From: an uncultured Alphaproteobacteria bacterium
GTDB taxonomy: Bacteria; Pseudomonadota; Alphaproteobacteria; Reyranellales; Reyranellaceae
Assembly (NCBI GenBank): GCA_903929895.1
Contig: CAIYWM010000575.1
Coordinates: 1-6,001, forward strand
Direction of reading: 5' to 3'
Length of the DNA stretch: 6,001 nt
Of this stretch, positions 1-5,908 are shown piece after piece; the stretch's first letter is position 1; each line of letters opens with the position of its first letter. The notes beneath the pieces were generated by a model that saw only the letters and a program-made list of their open reading frames with translations, was not told the DNA's origin and ran no database searches. A program made the position numbers and the translations under genes.

Positions 1-18
1 CATGAGCAGATCCAATGA
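1..18 (+). CDS. Possible 3' end of an upstream gene (partial)
   Basis: Reading from base 1, the frame gives His-Glu-Gln-Ile-Gln and then TGA at 16-18. That stop overlaps the hyuA-like start in an ATGA arrangement (15-18), the usual 4-nt junction of translationally coupled operon genes. The next gene has no strong Shine-Dalgarno sequence, which also fits coupling. In this family the expected partner would be a HyuB-type subunit, but six codons cannot identify a product. An alternative is that the upstream gene ends at the TGA at 3-5 in another frame. Confidence 0.3.
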   Translation, partial: HEQIQ

Positions 19-2102
19 CCGTGACCTATCGCGTCGGTGTCGACATCGGCGGCACCTTTACCGACATCGTGCTGCTGGGCTCCGACGGCACCATCCACAC
101 CAAGAAAATCTCCTCGAGCGTCGGCAACTATGCCCAGGCGATCGTCGATGGTTTGAGCGAGGTCTTCCGCGAGACCGGGCTCGACGGCGGCGCCATCGAG
201 GAGATCCGCCACGGCACCACGGTCGCCTCCAACGCGATCCTCGAACACAAAGGCGCCCGCGTCGGGCTGATCACCACCAAGGGCTTCCGCGACGTGCTGG
301 AGATCCGCACCCTGCGTATGCCCAAGCTCTACGATCTCACCTGGACCAAGCCGGAACCGCTGGTCGAGCGCTATCTGCGCCGGGTGGTGGACGAGCGGGT
401 CGACCATGCCGGGCATGTCGATCGTGCACTCGATCCCGCCGACGCCGAGCGCGCCGTCGATGCGCTGCTGGCCGAGAAGGTCGAGGCCATCGCGATCTGC
501 CTGCTCAACTCCTTCGCCAATCCGGCGCACGAGCTGATGCTGCGCGACATCGTGGCCGCCAAGGCGCCCCACCTGCCGCTGAGCGTCTCCTGCGAGGTCC
601 TGCCCGAGATCAAGGAATACGAGCGGACCTCGACCACGGTCATCAATGCCTACGTGATGCCGATCGTGGCAACCTACCTGCACGCGCTGCGCCGCGGGCT
701 GGACAGTGCCGGCATCCCCGCGCGCCTGCTGCTGATGCAGTCGAACGGCGGATTAACCACCGATACCGCCGCCGCCGAGCGGCCGATGAACATCATCGAA
801 TCGGGTCCGGCCGGCGGCGTGGTCGGCGCGCAGGCGCTGGCCCGCGCCAAGAAGCTCGAGAAGATCATCACCTTCGACATGGGCGGCACCACCGCGAAGG
901 CCTCGATGGTCGAGGATGGCGAAGTCGCGCGCGCCCAGGAATATGCCGTCGGCGCCGGCATCATGATCGGCTCGCGCCTGCTCACGGGCGCGGGCTACAC
1001 CTTGAAGGTCCCCGCCATCGACCTGGCCGAAGTGGGCGCGGGCGGCGGCAGCCATGTCTGGATCGATCCCGGCGGCGCGTTGCAGGCGGGACCGGAGAGC
1101 GCCGGCGCCTTCCCCGGACCTGTCTGCTACGACAAGGGCGGCGAGGCGCCGACCATCACTGACGCCAACGTGCTGCTGGGCTACATCAATCCCGGCCATC
1201 TCGTGGGCGGCGCGGTGAAGCTCAATGCCGGCAAGGCGCGGACGGTGTTCGAGGAGAAGATCGCCAAGCCCCTCGGCATGACGGTCGAGCGCGCGGCCTA
1301 CGGCGCGCACCTGATCGCGGCCTCCAACATGATCCGCGCCATCAAGGCCGTGTCGACCGAACGCGGCCGCGACCCGCGGGAATTCTCGCTGTTCGCCTTC
1401 GGCGGCAACGGCCCCTTGTTCGCGGCGGGCATGGCCGCGGCCTTGGGCATCTCGCGCGTGATCGTGCCGCCCTCGGCCGGTCTCTTCTCGTCCTTCGGCC
1501 TCCTCTATGCCGATGTTGAGCATCACTATGCGAGGACCTTCCGGCGCCTGCTGCGCCAGGCCGATCTCGGCGAAATCGACCGCGCCTGGACGGCGATGGC
1601 CGGACAGGCCGACAAGCAGCTCGCCGAGGAAGGCTTCACGGGCACGAGCGCCCGACTGAAGCGCTCCGCGGCGCTGCATTACAAGGGGCAGAGCTACGAG
1701 CTCACCGTGCCGGTGCCCGACGGGCCGATCGACGCCCGCATGGTGACGCATCTCGAGGAAGCCTTCGGCCAGGAGCACGAGCGCACCTATGGCCACCGCG
1801 CCGGTCCCGACGAGCCGGTCGAGCTGGTCGCCATCCAGCTGGTGGGTGCGGGACTGCGCGAGGGCAGCGGCGTGCCGCAGAACGTGCGGCCGAGCCGGGT
1901 CGAGACGAAGGGCCAGGCCTCGCGCCGCGCCTGGTTCGGCGACAAGCACGGCTGGATGGACACGCCGGTCGTGAGCCGCGCCGATCTCGCCGGGGCCATG
2001 ACCGGCCCGCTGATCATCGACGAATACGACACGACCTGCGTTGTCCCGCCCGGCGCCCGCGCGGAGCGCGACAGCGCGGGGAATATCGTGATCACGCTCT
2101 GA
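15..2102 (+). CDS. hyuA: Hydantoinase/5-oxoprolinase family protein, HyuA-like subunit
   Basis: 695 aa, the normal length for HyuA-type subunits. These work with a HyuB-type partner in ATP-dependent hydrolysis of hydantoins, 5-oxoproline or lactams, or in related carboxylases (acetone, acetophenone). It is predicted cytoplasmic. The N-terminal domain (about residues 5-180) opens with GVDIGGTFTDIVLL (8-21), the phosphate-binding loop of the acetate kinase/Hsp70-like ATPase fold, and has HGTTVASNAILE (66-77). The central domain has RTSTTVINAYV (204-214), ESGPAGGVVGA (262-272), the second phosphate loop DMGGTTAK (288-295), GAGGGS (341-346), GPVCY (368-372), STERGRDPREF (447-457) and AFGGNGPLFA (461-470). 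About residues 510-690 match the C-terminal acetophenone-carboxylase-like region. The start at 15 puts the DIGGT loop at the usual depth; it overlaps a possible upstream stop and lacks a strong ribosome site. No hyuB follows, so a partner would lie to the left. Family assignment is firm. Substrate is unknown, and the symbol is a family label. Confidence 0.93.
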   Translation: MTVTYRVGVDIGGTFTDIVLLGSDGTIHTKKISSSVGNYAQAIVDGLSEVFRETGLDGGAIEEIRHGTTVASNAILEHKGARVGLITTKGFRDVLEIRTLRMPKLYDLTWTKPEPLVERYLRRVVDERVDHAGHVDRALDPADAERAVDALLAEKVEAIAICLLNSFANPAHELMLRDIVAAKAPHLPLSVSCEVLPEIKEYERTSTTVINAYVMPIVATYLHALRRGLDSAGIPARLLLMQSNGGLTTDTAAAERPMNIIESGPAGGVVGAQALARAKKLEKIITFDMGGTTAKASMVEDGEVARAQEYAVGAGIMIGSRLLTGAGYTLKVPAIDLAEVGAGGGSHVWIDPGGALQAGPESAGAFPGPVCYDKGGEAPTITDANVLLGYINPGHLVGGAVKLNAGKARTVFEEKIAKPLGMTVERAAYGAHLIAASNMIRAIKAVSTERGRDPREFSLFAFGGNGPLFAAGMAAALGISRVIVPPSAGLFSSFGLLYADVEHHYARTFRRLLRQADLGEIDRAWTAMAGQADKQLAEEGFTGTSARLKRSAALHYKGQSYELTVPVPDGPIDARMVTHLEEAFGQEHERTYGHRAGPDEPVELVAIQLVGAGLREGSGVPQNVRPSRVETKGQASRRAWFGDKHGWMDTPVVSRADLAGAMTGPLIIDEYDTTCVVPPGARAERDSAGNIVITL

Positions 2103-2109
2103 TCAAGTT

Positions 2110-2132
2110 CCTCCCCATTTTGAATGGGGAGG
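2110..2132. terminator. Perfect hairpin between convergent genes, probable bidirectional terminator or dispersed palindrome
   Basis: CCTCCCCATT (2110-2119) and AATGGGGAGG (2123-2132) are exact inverted copies around a 3-nt loop (TTG). The hairpin starts 8 nt after the hyuA-like stop and ends 13 nt from the dctM stop, so it is placed to separate two converging transcripts. Neither strand has a T-run after the stem, so it is not a textbook intrinsic terminator. It could instead be a REP-like repeat element that blocks exonucleases or stalls polymerase. Confidence 0.6.
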
Positions 2133-2145
2133 CGAACGAAAAGGA

Positions 2146-3432
2146 TCAGCCGAACCAGCGCACCGCGATCATCACGATGTCGGGCCAGATGCAGATCATC
2201 GCGATCATGGCCAGCAGCGCCACAACGAACGGCGCCGAGCCTTTTTCGACATCGGAGAGCTTGCCGCGTCCGCGGATGCCGTGGATCACGAACAGGTTGA
2301 TGCCGAAGGGCGGTGAGATCATCGCCGTCTGGATCAGCAGCACCAGCAGGATGCCGTACCAGACCGGATCGTAACCCGCCTGGACCATGAGCGGCGTGGT
2401 GATCGGGATGGTCGAAATCATCATGGAGAGCTCCTCCATGAACGTGCCGAGTATGAGATAGAGCACGATCACCGCCCCCAGAATCTGGACCGGCGAGAGC
2501 TGCCATTGGGTGATCAGCTTGCTGAGCTGTTGGGTGAGACCGATCGTCTGGATGATGACGTTGAGGAAGAAGGCGCCGACCAGGATCGCCACCACCATGG
2601 CCGTCGTGCGCACGGTGCCCTCGCAGACGTCGCGCAGCATGCGCCAGGTGAGCCGGCCGCGCTGGGCGGTGATGGCGAGGGCGCCGACGATGCCGACGGC
2701 GGCCGCTTCGGTCGCCGTGGCGATGCCGAAGAAGATCGAGAAGATCACGATCAGCAGCAGCGCCAGCGGGGGCAGCAGGTCGGGCAGCAGCTTGAGGCGC
2801 ATCTCCCAGTTGGTCTCAACCTTCCGGCCGCCCCATTCCGGCTTCCAGACACAGGCGACCAGCACGGTGAGGCTGAACAACACCGTCAGGATGAAGCCCG
2901 GCAGGAAGCCCGCGAGATAGAGCTTGGGCACGGACGTGTCGGTCATTACCCCGTAGATGATCATGTTGATCGAGGGCGGGATCAGGATTCCGAGTGTACC
3001 GCCAGCCGCCAGCGTGCCGAGGAAGAGCGGCTCGTTGTACTTGTTCTTGTCGATTTCCCCCATCGCCACGACGCCAATGGTGGCCGCGGTTGCCACGCTG
3101 GAGCCCGACACCGAGCCGAACAGCGCGCAGGAGCCGATGTTGGAATGCATCAGCCCGCCCGGCAGCCACGACAGCCACTGGACGAGCGCGGCGTACATAC
3201 GCTCGGCCGTACCGCTGCGCAGCAGGATCTCGCCGAACATGATGTAGAAGGGAATCGCCGTGAGGATGAAGTTGCTGGTGGTCGACCAGGTCAGTTCGCC
3301 GACGATGCGGTTCATCGGCATCGGCGAATAGATGCCGTTCAGGATCAGGCCGGCCAGCCCCATGCCGGCCGCGACCGCGATCGAGCTTCCGAGCAGGAAC
3401 AGCAGGATGACGAGGGAGACGCCGGCGGTCAT
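2146..3432 (-). CDS. dctM: TRAP transporter large permease subunit (DctM)
   Basis: 428 aa, full length for DctM. It is the ion-coupled translocation channel of a tripartite ATP-independent periplasmic transporter, in the inner membrane. Nearly the whole chain is hydrophobic segments separated by short loops, consistent with about 11-12 membrane helices. Family signatures are visible: FGSVSGSSVATAATIG (105-120), GTLGILIPPSINMIIYG (145-161), TATEAAAVG (239-247), GTFMEELSMMISTIPITTP (329-347) and ISPPFGINLFVI (372-383). The two halves carry the related GILIPPS and ISPPFG motifs of the internal pseudo-repeat. ATG at 3432-3430 overlaps the dctQ stop by 4 nt (ATGA), and a strong AGGAG (3445-3441) lies 8 nt upstream, so translation is likely coupled to dctQ. 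It is the last gene of the dctPQM operon. Family certain; substrate not determinable from this subunit. Confidence 0.97.
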   Translation of the reverse strand: MTAGVSLVILLFLLGSSIAVAAGMGLAGLILNGIYSPMPMNRIVGELTWSTTSNFILTAIPFYIMFGEILLRSGTAERMYAALVQWLSWLPGGLMHSNIGSCALFGSVSGSSVATAATIGVVAMGEIDKNKYNEPLFLGTLAAGGTLGILIPPSINMIIYGVMTDTSVPKLYLAGFLPGFILTVLFSLTVLVACVWKPEWGGRKVETNWEMRLKLLPDLLPPLALLLIVIFSIFFGIATATEAAAVGIVGALAITAQRGRLTWRMLRDVCEGTVRTTAMVVAILVGAFFLNVIIQTIGLTQQLSKLITQWQLSPVQILGAVIVLYLILGTFMEELSMMISTIPITTPLMVQAGYDPVWYGILLVLLIQTAMISPPFGINLFVIHGIRGRGKLSDVEKGSAPFVVALLAMIAMICIWPDIVMIAVRWFG

Positions 3433-4028
3433 TTCTTCTTCTCCTGCTCGAGGCCATGCGCCACGGCGGCGATTTCCTCCTCTGCCTCCGCAAGTGCCGA
3501 CTTCGAGCCGATCAGGGCGAACAGGCCGGGATAGTCGCCCGCCACGAAGGCCTGGAGCCCGCGCACCAGCAGAAGGGCACAGAGGAAGACGAAGAAGAGC
3601 AGGCCCGCGAACCAGAGGCCCTGCGGAATCACCAGCGGCGCCTCGATCGCCGACAGCGAATGCGAGTCCGACACCCAGGATTGCTTCACGACACCCCAGG
3701 CATACCAGGTGACCATGCCGAAGAAGCCCATCAGGGTCGCGAGGCTGATCAGGTCGAGCAGCGCCCGCGCCTTGATCGACTTCAGTCGCACGTAGACCGT
3801 ATCGATGCGGATGTGCGAGCGGCTGAGCAGAGCCGCGGAGAAACCCCAGGCGCTGGAGATGGCGAGCGCATAGCCCGAGATTTCATCGGCGCCGCCCAGC
3901 GTGACCGACATCGTGTAGCGCAAGGTGATGTCGATGCAGATCAGGACCGATGCCACCAGCAGCATCGCGCCGCCGATGATCGCGCCGATGCGGGATATTC
4001 CTTCGGCGGCCGCCTGCAGGCGATTCAT
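3429..4028 (-). CDS. dctQ: TRAP transporter small permease subunit (DctQ)
   Basis: 199 aa from ATG at 4028. It is the small membrane subunit that packs against DctM and helps dock the loaded binding protein. Four hydrophobic segments (about 16-36, 50-68, 88-110 and 136-158) match the DctQ fold. Family-type motifs are DITLRY (33-38), GADEISGYALAISSAWGF (46-63), SHIRID (71-76) and the proline-glutamine stretch VIPQGLWF (133-140). The C-terminal 30 or so residues are charged and end in Lys-Lys-Lys. The frame is open for 39 further codons upstream to an ATG at 4145, but that extension is arginine-rich, overlaps the end of dctP and looks like GC-driven shadow. The start at 4028 has TAAGGA (4044-4039) 10 nt upstream, which overlaps the dctP stop codon. 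The gap to dctP is 13 nt. Confidence 0.95.
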   Translation of the reverse strand: MNRLQAAAEGISRIGAIIGGAMLLVASVLICIDITLRYTMSVTLGGADEISGYALAISSAWGFSAALLSRSHIRIDTVYVRLKSIKARALLDLISLATLMGFFGMVTWYAWGVVKQSWVSDSHSLSAIEAPLVIPQGLWFAGLLFFVFLCALLLVRGLQAFVAGDYPGLFALIGSKSALAEAEEEIAAVAHGLEQEKKK

Positions 4029-4041
4029 CTCGAGGCGATCC

Positions 4042-5091
4042 TTACGGCGTCGGTGCCTTGAGATCGAGCGCCTTGCCGACCGTCTCGTTCCACTCCTTGG
4101 TGCACTCCGAACCGCAGCGCTTGGCCCAGCCCGCAAGCACGGCACCCTCGACCAGCTTCTTGTGCGTCTCCATCTCCTCGGGCTTCACCGGAACGATGGT
4201 GGTCTTGGCAAGCTTGCCCATGGTGCAGGGCTGCATGCCGGTGTTGCAGTTGTCGGCCTCGGCGGTCGTGGTCTTGATGGTCGACCACATCTTCTCCTCG
4301 TAGGCCTTGAACTGTTCGGTCAGGAAGGCCTGCGTCTTGGGATCGAGGCGCTTCCAAGTGTCGAGGTTGACGGCCAGCACATTGATGCTCCAGCCCAGCG
4401 ACATCGGGTAGATCGACTTGGTGACTTCGGCCCAGCCAGCAGTGTTGCCAGACAGGCTGCCCGTCACGCCGCAATCGACGACGCCAGCGCTGAGGGCCGG
4501 CACGACCTCGGCGAAGGCCATGCTGACGGCGGTGCCGCCGACGCCCCCCAGGAAGTCGCGCATCGTATTGTTGAACACGCGGATCTTCTTGCCCTTGAGG
4601 CCGGCCAGCCCGCTCACGACGTCCTTGCACCAGAAGACCTGGGGCGTGTTGCCGCCGAAGGCCAGCAGCTTGGCATTCCAGTTCTTCTGCATCTGCCGGT
4701 CGATCACGCCGCGATAGGCGTTGCAGGCGGCCCGGGCCTTGTCAGGCGTGAGCGTAAGACCAGCGAGATCGCAGGCCTCGAAACGCGGATCGTCGCCAGC
4801 CATCTTGGAGATGTCCATGGCGGCGAAGTCCATGACGCCGAGCTTCAAGAGCCGCAGCATGGTCTTGTCGTCGATGCCCATCTGGTCGAGCGGCGTCACG
4901 TCGACGGTGATGGCGCCCTTGGAGGCTTCGGGGATCGTCTTGCGCCAGAACGGCAACTCGTCGTGGATAGAGACCGGTGTCGGGCTGTTCAGTCCGATCA
5001 CCTTGAACTGGCTCTTGGGCAGATCCTGCGCCGCAGCGACGGAGACGAAGGCGGCCGCCACGGCCAGACCACTCAGCAATCGATTCAGCAT
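4042..5091 (-). CDS. dctP: TRAP transporter periplasmic substrate-binding protein (DctP family)
   Basis: 349 aa from ATG at 5091. It captures the solute in the periplasm and delivers it to DctQM. Residues 1-21 are a Sec signal peptide (MLNRLLSG, then an alanine/valine core, VAAAQ), probably cleaved after Ala20 or Ala21. LKGKKIRV (165-172) is the DctP family motif whose arginine (Arg171 here) normally salt-bridges a carboxylate. The region with NTAGW (216-220) also fits the family. The mature protein has eight cysteines, including the close pairs 282/289 and 326/330, which is unusual for this family and suggests disulfides. The start at 5091 leaves a canonical signal peptide and has GAGGG (5103-5099) 7 nt upstream. 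The upstream ATG at 5151 would bury the signal peptide behind 20 residues. First gene of dctPQM. The ligand is likely an organic acid but is not identified. Confidence 0.95.
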   Translation of the reverse strand: MLNRLLSGLAVAAAFVSVAAAQDLPKSQFKVIGLNSPTPVSIHDELPFWRKTIPEASKGAITVDVTPLDQMGIDDKTMLRLLKLGVMDFAAMDISKMAGDDPRFEACDLAGLTLTPDKARAACNAYRGVIDRQMQKNWNAKLLAFGGNTPQVFWCKDVVSGLAGLKGKKIRVFNNTMRDFLGGVGGTAVSMAFAEVVPALSAGVVDCGVTGSLSGNTAGWAEVTKSIYPMSLGWSINVLAVNLDTWKRLDPKTQAFLTEQFKAYEEKMWSTIKTTTAEADNCNTGMQPCTMGKLAKTTIVPVKPEEMETHKKLVEGAVLAGWAKRCGSECTKEWNETVGKALDLKAPTP

Positions 5092-5098
5092 GTGCAAT

Positions 5099-5103
5099 CC
5101 CTC
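5099..5103 (-). promoter_or_regulatory. Ribosome binding site that fixes the dctP start
   Basis: GAGGG on the minus strand, 7 nt before ATG at 5091. It supports this start over the in-frame ATG at 5151. Confidence 0.6.
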
Positions 5104-5134
5104 GCTCCGTCCCCGAATTTCCCAGGAACGACGC

Positions 5135-5150
5135 AGCAAATTGCATGCCA
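5135..5150 (-). promoter_or_regulatory. Candidate sigma-54 (RpoN) -24/-12 promoter of dctPQM
   Basis: The minus strand reads TGGCATGCAATTTGCT. Against the sigma-54 consensus TGGCACGRNNNTTGCW it matches everything except C-to-T at position 6 and the purine at position 8. The invariant GG (5149-5148) and GC (5137-5136) are separated by exactly 10 nt. Transcription would start near 5124, giving a leader of about 33 nt that contains the dctP ribosome site. Sigma-54 control is established for C4-dicarboxylate transport genes under DctB/DctD in other proteobacteria. An activator gene and enhancer sites are not seen in this window. Confidence 0.55.
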
Positions 5151-5162
5151 CGCGAAGGTGGC
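5147..5162 (-). terminator. Weak stem-loop just after the cupredoxin gene
   Basis: GCCAC (5162-5158 on the minus strand) pairs with GTGGC (5151-5147) around a 6-nt loop, 6 nt past the cupredoxin stop codon. The 5-bp GC-rich stem is followed by ATGCAATTTG, which is not a proper U-run. At best it is a weak terminator, so read-through into dctP is possible. It overlaps the -24 part of the candidate sigma-54 promoter. Confidence 0.25.
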
Positions 5163-5168
5163 GCCGGC

Positions 5169-5705
5169 CTACTCGACGAGGATCGTGCCGAACATGCCGG
5201 CGTCACGATGGCCGGGAATCAGGCAGGAAAAGTCGAACGTGCCGCCTTTGGTGAAGCGCCACAGGATTTCGCCCGTCTGCTTCGGCTGCAGGCGCCGCGC
5301 GTTCGGCTCCTCGTGGCGCATCTCAGGATTGGCTTCCATCGCCTTCATGTGACGGAGATTGTCCTCGATCGTCGCCACGACGAGTTCGTGCTCGATCTTT
5401 CCATTGTTGCGCAACAGGAAGCGCACCTGTTCGCCCGCTCGCACGGTGAGCTTGTCCGGTTGGAAGAGCATCCGACCGCCCTCCTCGCGTATCACGACCT
5501 GCACGATGCGCAGCGGTCCCGCCCCGTCGCCGGGCTTGCCGTAGGCCGTTTCCTCCGCGCCGCCGTGAGCCTGCGCCGCGGCGGCGCCAACGAGGCTAGC
5601 GGCGACGACTGTCCAGAACCTCCAGGAGTTCGTCGATCTTGATCTGGCGGTCCTTTTCGGAGCCGGCGTGGAAGGCGTGGGCGACGCAGTGTTGCAGATG
5701 ATCAT
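5169..5705 (-). CDS. copI: Periplasmic cupredoxin-domain protein, CopI-like
   Basis: 178 aa. It is predicted to be an exported blue-copper protein that binds copper in the periplasm, like the CopI-type cupredoxins found beside copA in proteobacteria. A signal sequence (hydrophobic core about 30-45) ends in AQA before HGG, with likely cleavage after Ala46. The mature part is one cupredoxin fold with all four type-1 ligands: His106 in KIEHEL, Cys161 and His166 in FSCLIPGH, and Met171 in DAGMFG. A Met/His-rich stretch (about 119-131, including MEANPEMRHEE) may bind extra copper. ATG at 5705 directly follows an in-frame TGA (5708-5706), and AGGAG lies 7 nt upstream. No ATG, GTG, TTG or CTG occurs in frame between it and the signal peptide. 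It therefore overlaps csoR by 110 nt in another frame, with an odd 30-residue Pro/Ser/Thr/Arg-rich n-region. Family sure, exact start less so, and the symbol is by analogy. Confidence 0.9.
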   Translation of the reverse strand: MIICNTASPTPSTPAPKRTARSRSTNSWRFWTVVAASLVGAAAAQAHGGAEETAYGKPGDGAGPLRIVQVVIREEGGRMLFQPDKLTVRAGEQVRFLLRNNGKIEHELVVATIEDNLRHMKAMEANPEMRHEEPNARRLQPKQTGEILWRFTKGGTFDFSCLIPGHRDAGMFGTILVE

Positions 5706-5871
5706 TCAGGGTCTCCTGCTCGACCTTGTCGAGCGCGGCGCGAACGGCGCGGATCTGGGTGAGCACATCGATGCAGTAGCGGTCTTCCTCGATCATGCGG
5801 GCAACGCCGCGCACCTGGCCCTCGATGCGACTGAGGCGCGCGAGCTGCGACTTCTTGAGCTTCTCGTTCAT
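5596..5871 (-). CDS. csoR: CsoR-type copper-sensing transcriptional repressor
   Basis: 91 aa, the normal length for the CsoR/RcnR/FrmR family of all-helical, DNA-binding tetramers. The N-terminal helix has the family signature RLSRIEGQVRGVARMIEED (12-30), followed by YCIDVLTQI (32-40). Cys33, His58 and Cys62 have the 25- and 4-residue spacing of the Cu(I) ligands of CsoR (Cys36, His61, Cys65 in Mycobacterium tuberculosis). RcnR has His where Cys62 lies, so copper is favoured over nickel/cobalt. Cu(I) binding should release the operator between csoR and copA. ATG at 5871 gives the family N-terminus. The frame is open to 5961, but the extra 30 codons would translate the operator and antisense copA. 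There is no good ribosome site and the predicted promoter starts transcription at about this ATG, so it may be leaderless. The last 36 codons overlap the cupredoxin gene. Confidence 0.95.
   Translation of the reverse strand: MNEKLKKSQLARLSRIEGQVRGVARMIEEDRYCIDVLTQIRAVRAALDKVEQETLNDHLQHCVAHAFHAGSEKDRQIKIDELLEVLDSRRR
5712..5717 (-). promoter_or_regulatory. Ribosome binding site for the cupredoxin, inside csoR
   Basis: AGGAG, embedded in the csoR codons for Gln-Glu-Thr, ends 7 nt before ATG at 5705. It supports the long overlapping start of the cupredoxin. It could be accidental because it also encodes part of CsoR. Confidence 0.5.
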
Positions 5872-5873
5872 AC

Positions 5874-5900
5874 TTGAACCATACCCCCGTAGGGTATACA
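5874..5900 (+). promoter_or_regulatory. Possible promoter of copA
   Basis: TTGAAC (5874-5879) and TATACA (5895-5900) could be -35 and -10 boxes, but the 15-bp spacing is short. The CsoR operator lies between them. If used, transcription would begin near 5907, leaving almost no leader before ATG 5909. A promoter further upstream inside csoR cannot be excluded. Confidence 0.3.
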
Positions 5901-5906
5901 TGGCAA
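5878..5906 (-). promoter_or_regulatory. Predicted sigma-70-type promoter of csoR
   Basis: On the minus strand a -35 box TTGCCA (5906-5901, 5 of 6 to TTGACA) and a -10 box TATGGT (5883-5878, 4 of 6 to TATAAT) are separated by exactly 17 nt. The CsoR operator fills the spacer, so a bound repressor would block polymerase. The start point would fall at about 5871-5872, at the csoR ATG itself. Confidence 0.5.
5881..5897. promoter_or_regulatory. CsoR operator in the csoR/copA divergent region
   Basis: ATACCCCCGTAGGGTAT has perfect 6-bp arms, ATACCC (5881-5886) and GGGTAT (5892-5897), around CCGTA. Read on the minus strand it is ATACCCTACGGGGGTAT, which closely resembles from memory the operator of the Bacillus subtilis copZA operon bound by CsoR. 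It lies 9 bp from the csoR start and 2 or 11 bp from the two possible copA starts. One bound CsoR tetramer assembly could therefore control both directions. Confidence 0.8.
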
Positions 5907-5908
5907 GC

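Noticed and set aside
2..1162. Plus-strand open frame (386 codons) overlapping the hyuA-like gene
   Set aside because: It is a frame-shifted reading of hyuA, extremely Arg-rich, with no domain.
753..1949. Minus-strand open frame (398 codons) opposite the hyuA-like gene
   Set aside because: Shadow of a high-GC gene with clear family motifs on the plus strand; its translation is low-complexity and unrecognisable.
4029..4145. N-terminal extension of DctQ to ATG 4145
   Set aside because: It would overlap dctP by over 100 nt and add 39 arginine-rich residues before a normal DctQ N-terminus; ATG 4028 has its own ribosome site.
5136..5144. Small palindrome GCAA-A-TTGC as an operator
   Set aside because: Nine bases are too few in this sequence context, and it is better explained as part of the sigma-54 -12 region.
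5092..5151. N-terminal extension of DctP to ATG 5151
   Set aside because: It would place 20 extra residues before a canonical signal peptide and start inside the candidate sigma-54 promoter; ATG 5091 has GAGGG 7 nt upstream.
3925..5352. Long plus-strand open frame (475 codons) opposite dctQ, dctP and the cupredoxin gene
   Set aside because: It is antisense to three well-supported genes, has no recognisable domain and is rich in His/Arg/Gly/Asp, as expected from the reverse complement of GC-biased codons.
5855..5883. TTGAGC (5855-5860) as an alternative copA -35 box
   Set aside because: At 16-18 nt spacing there is no acceptable -10 box downstream.
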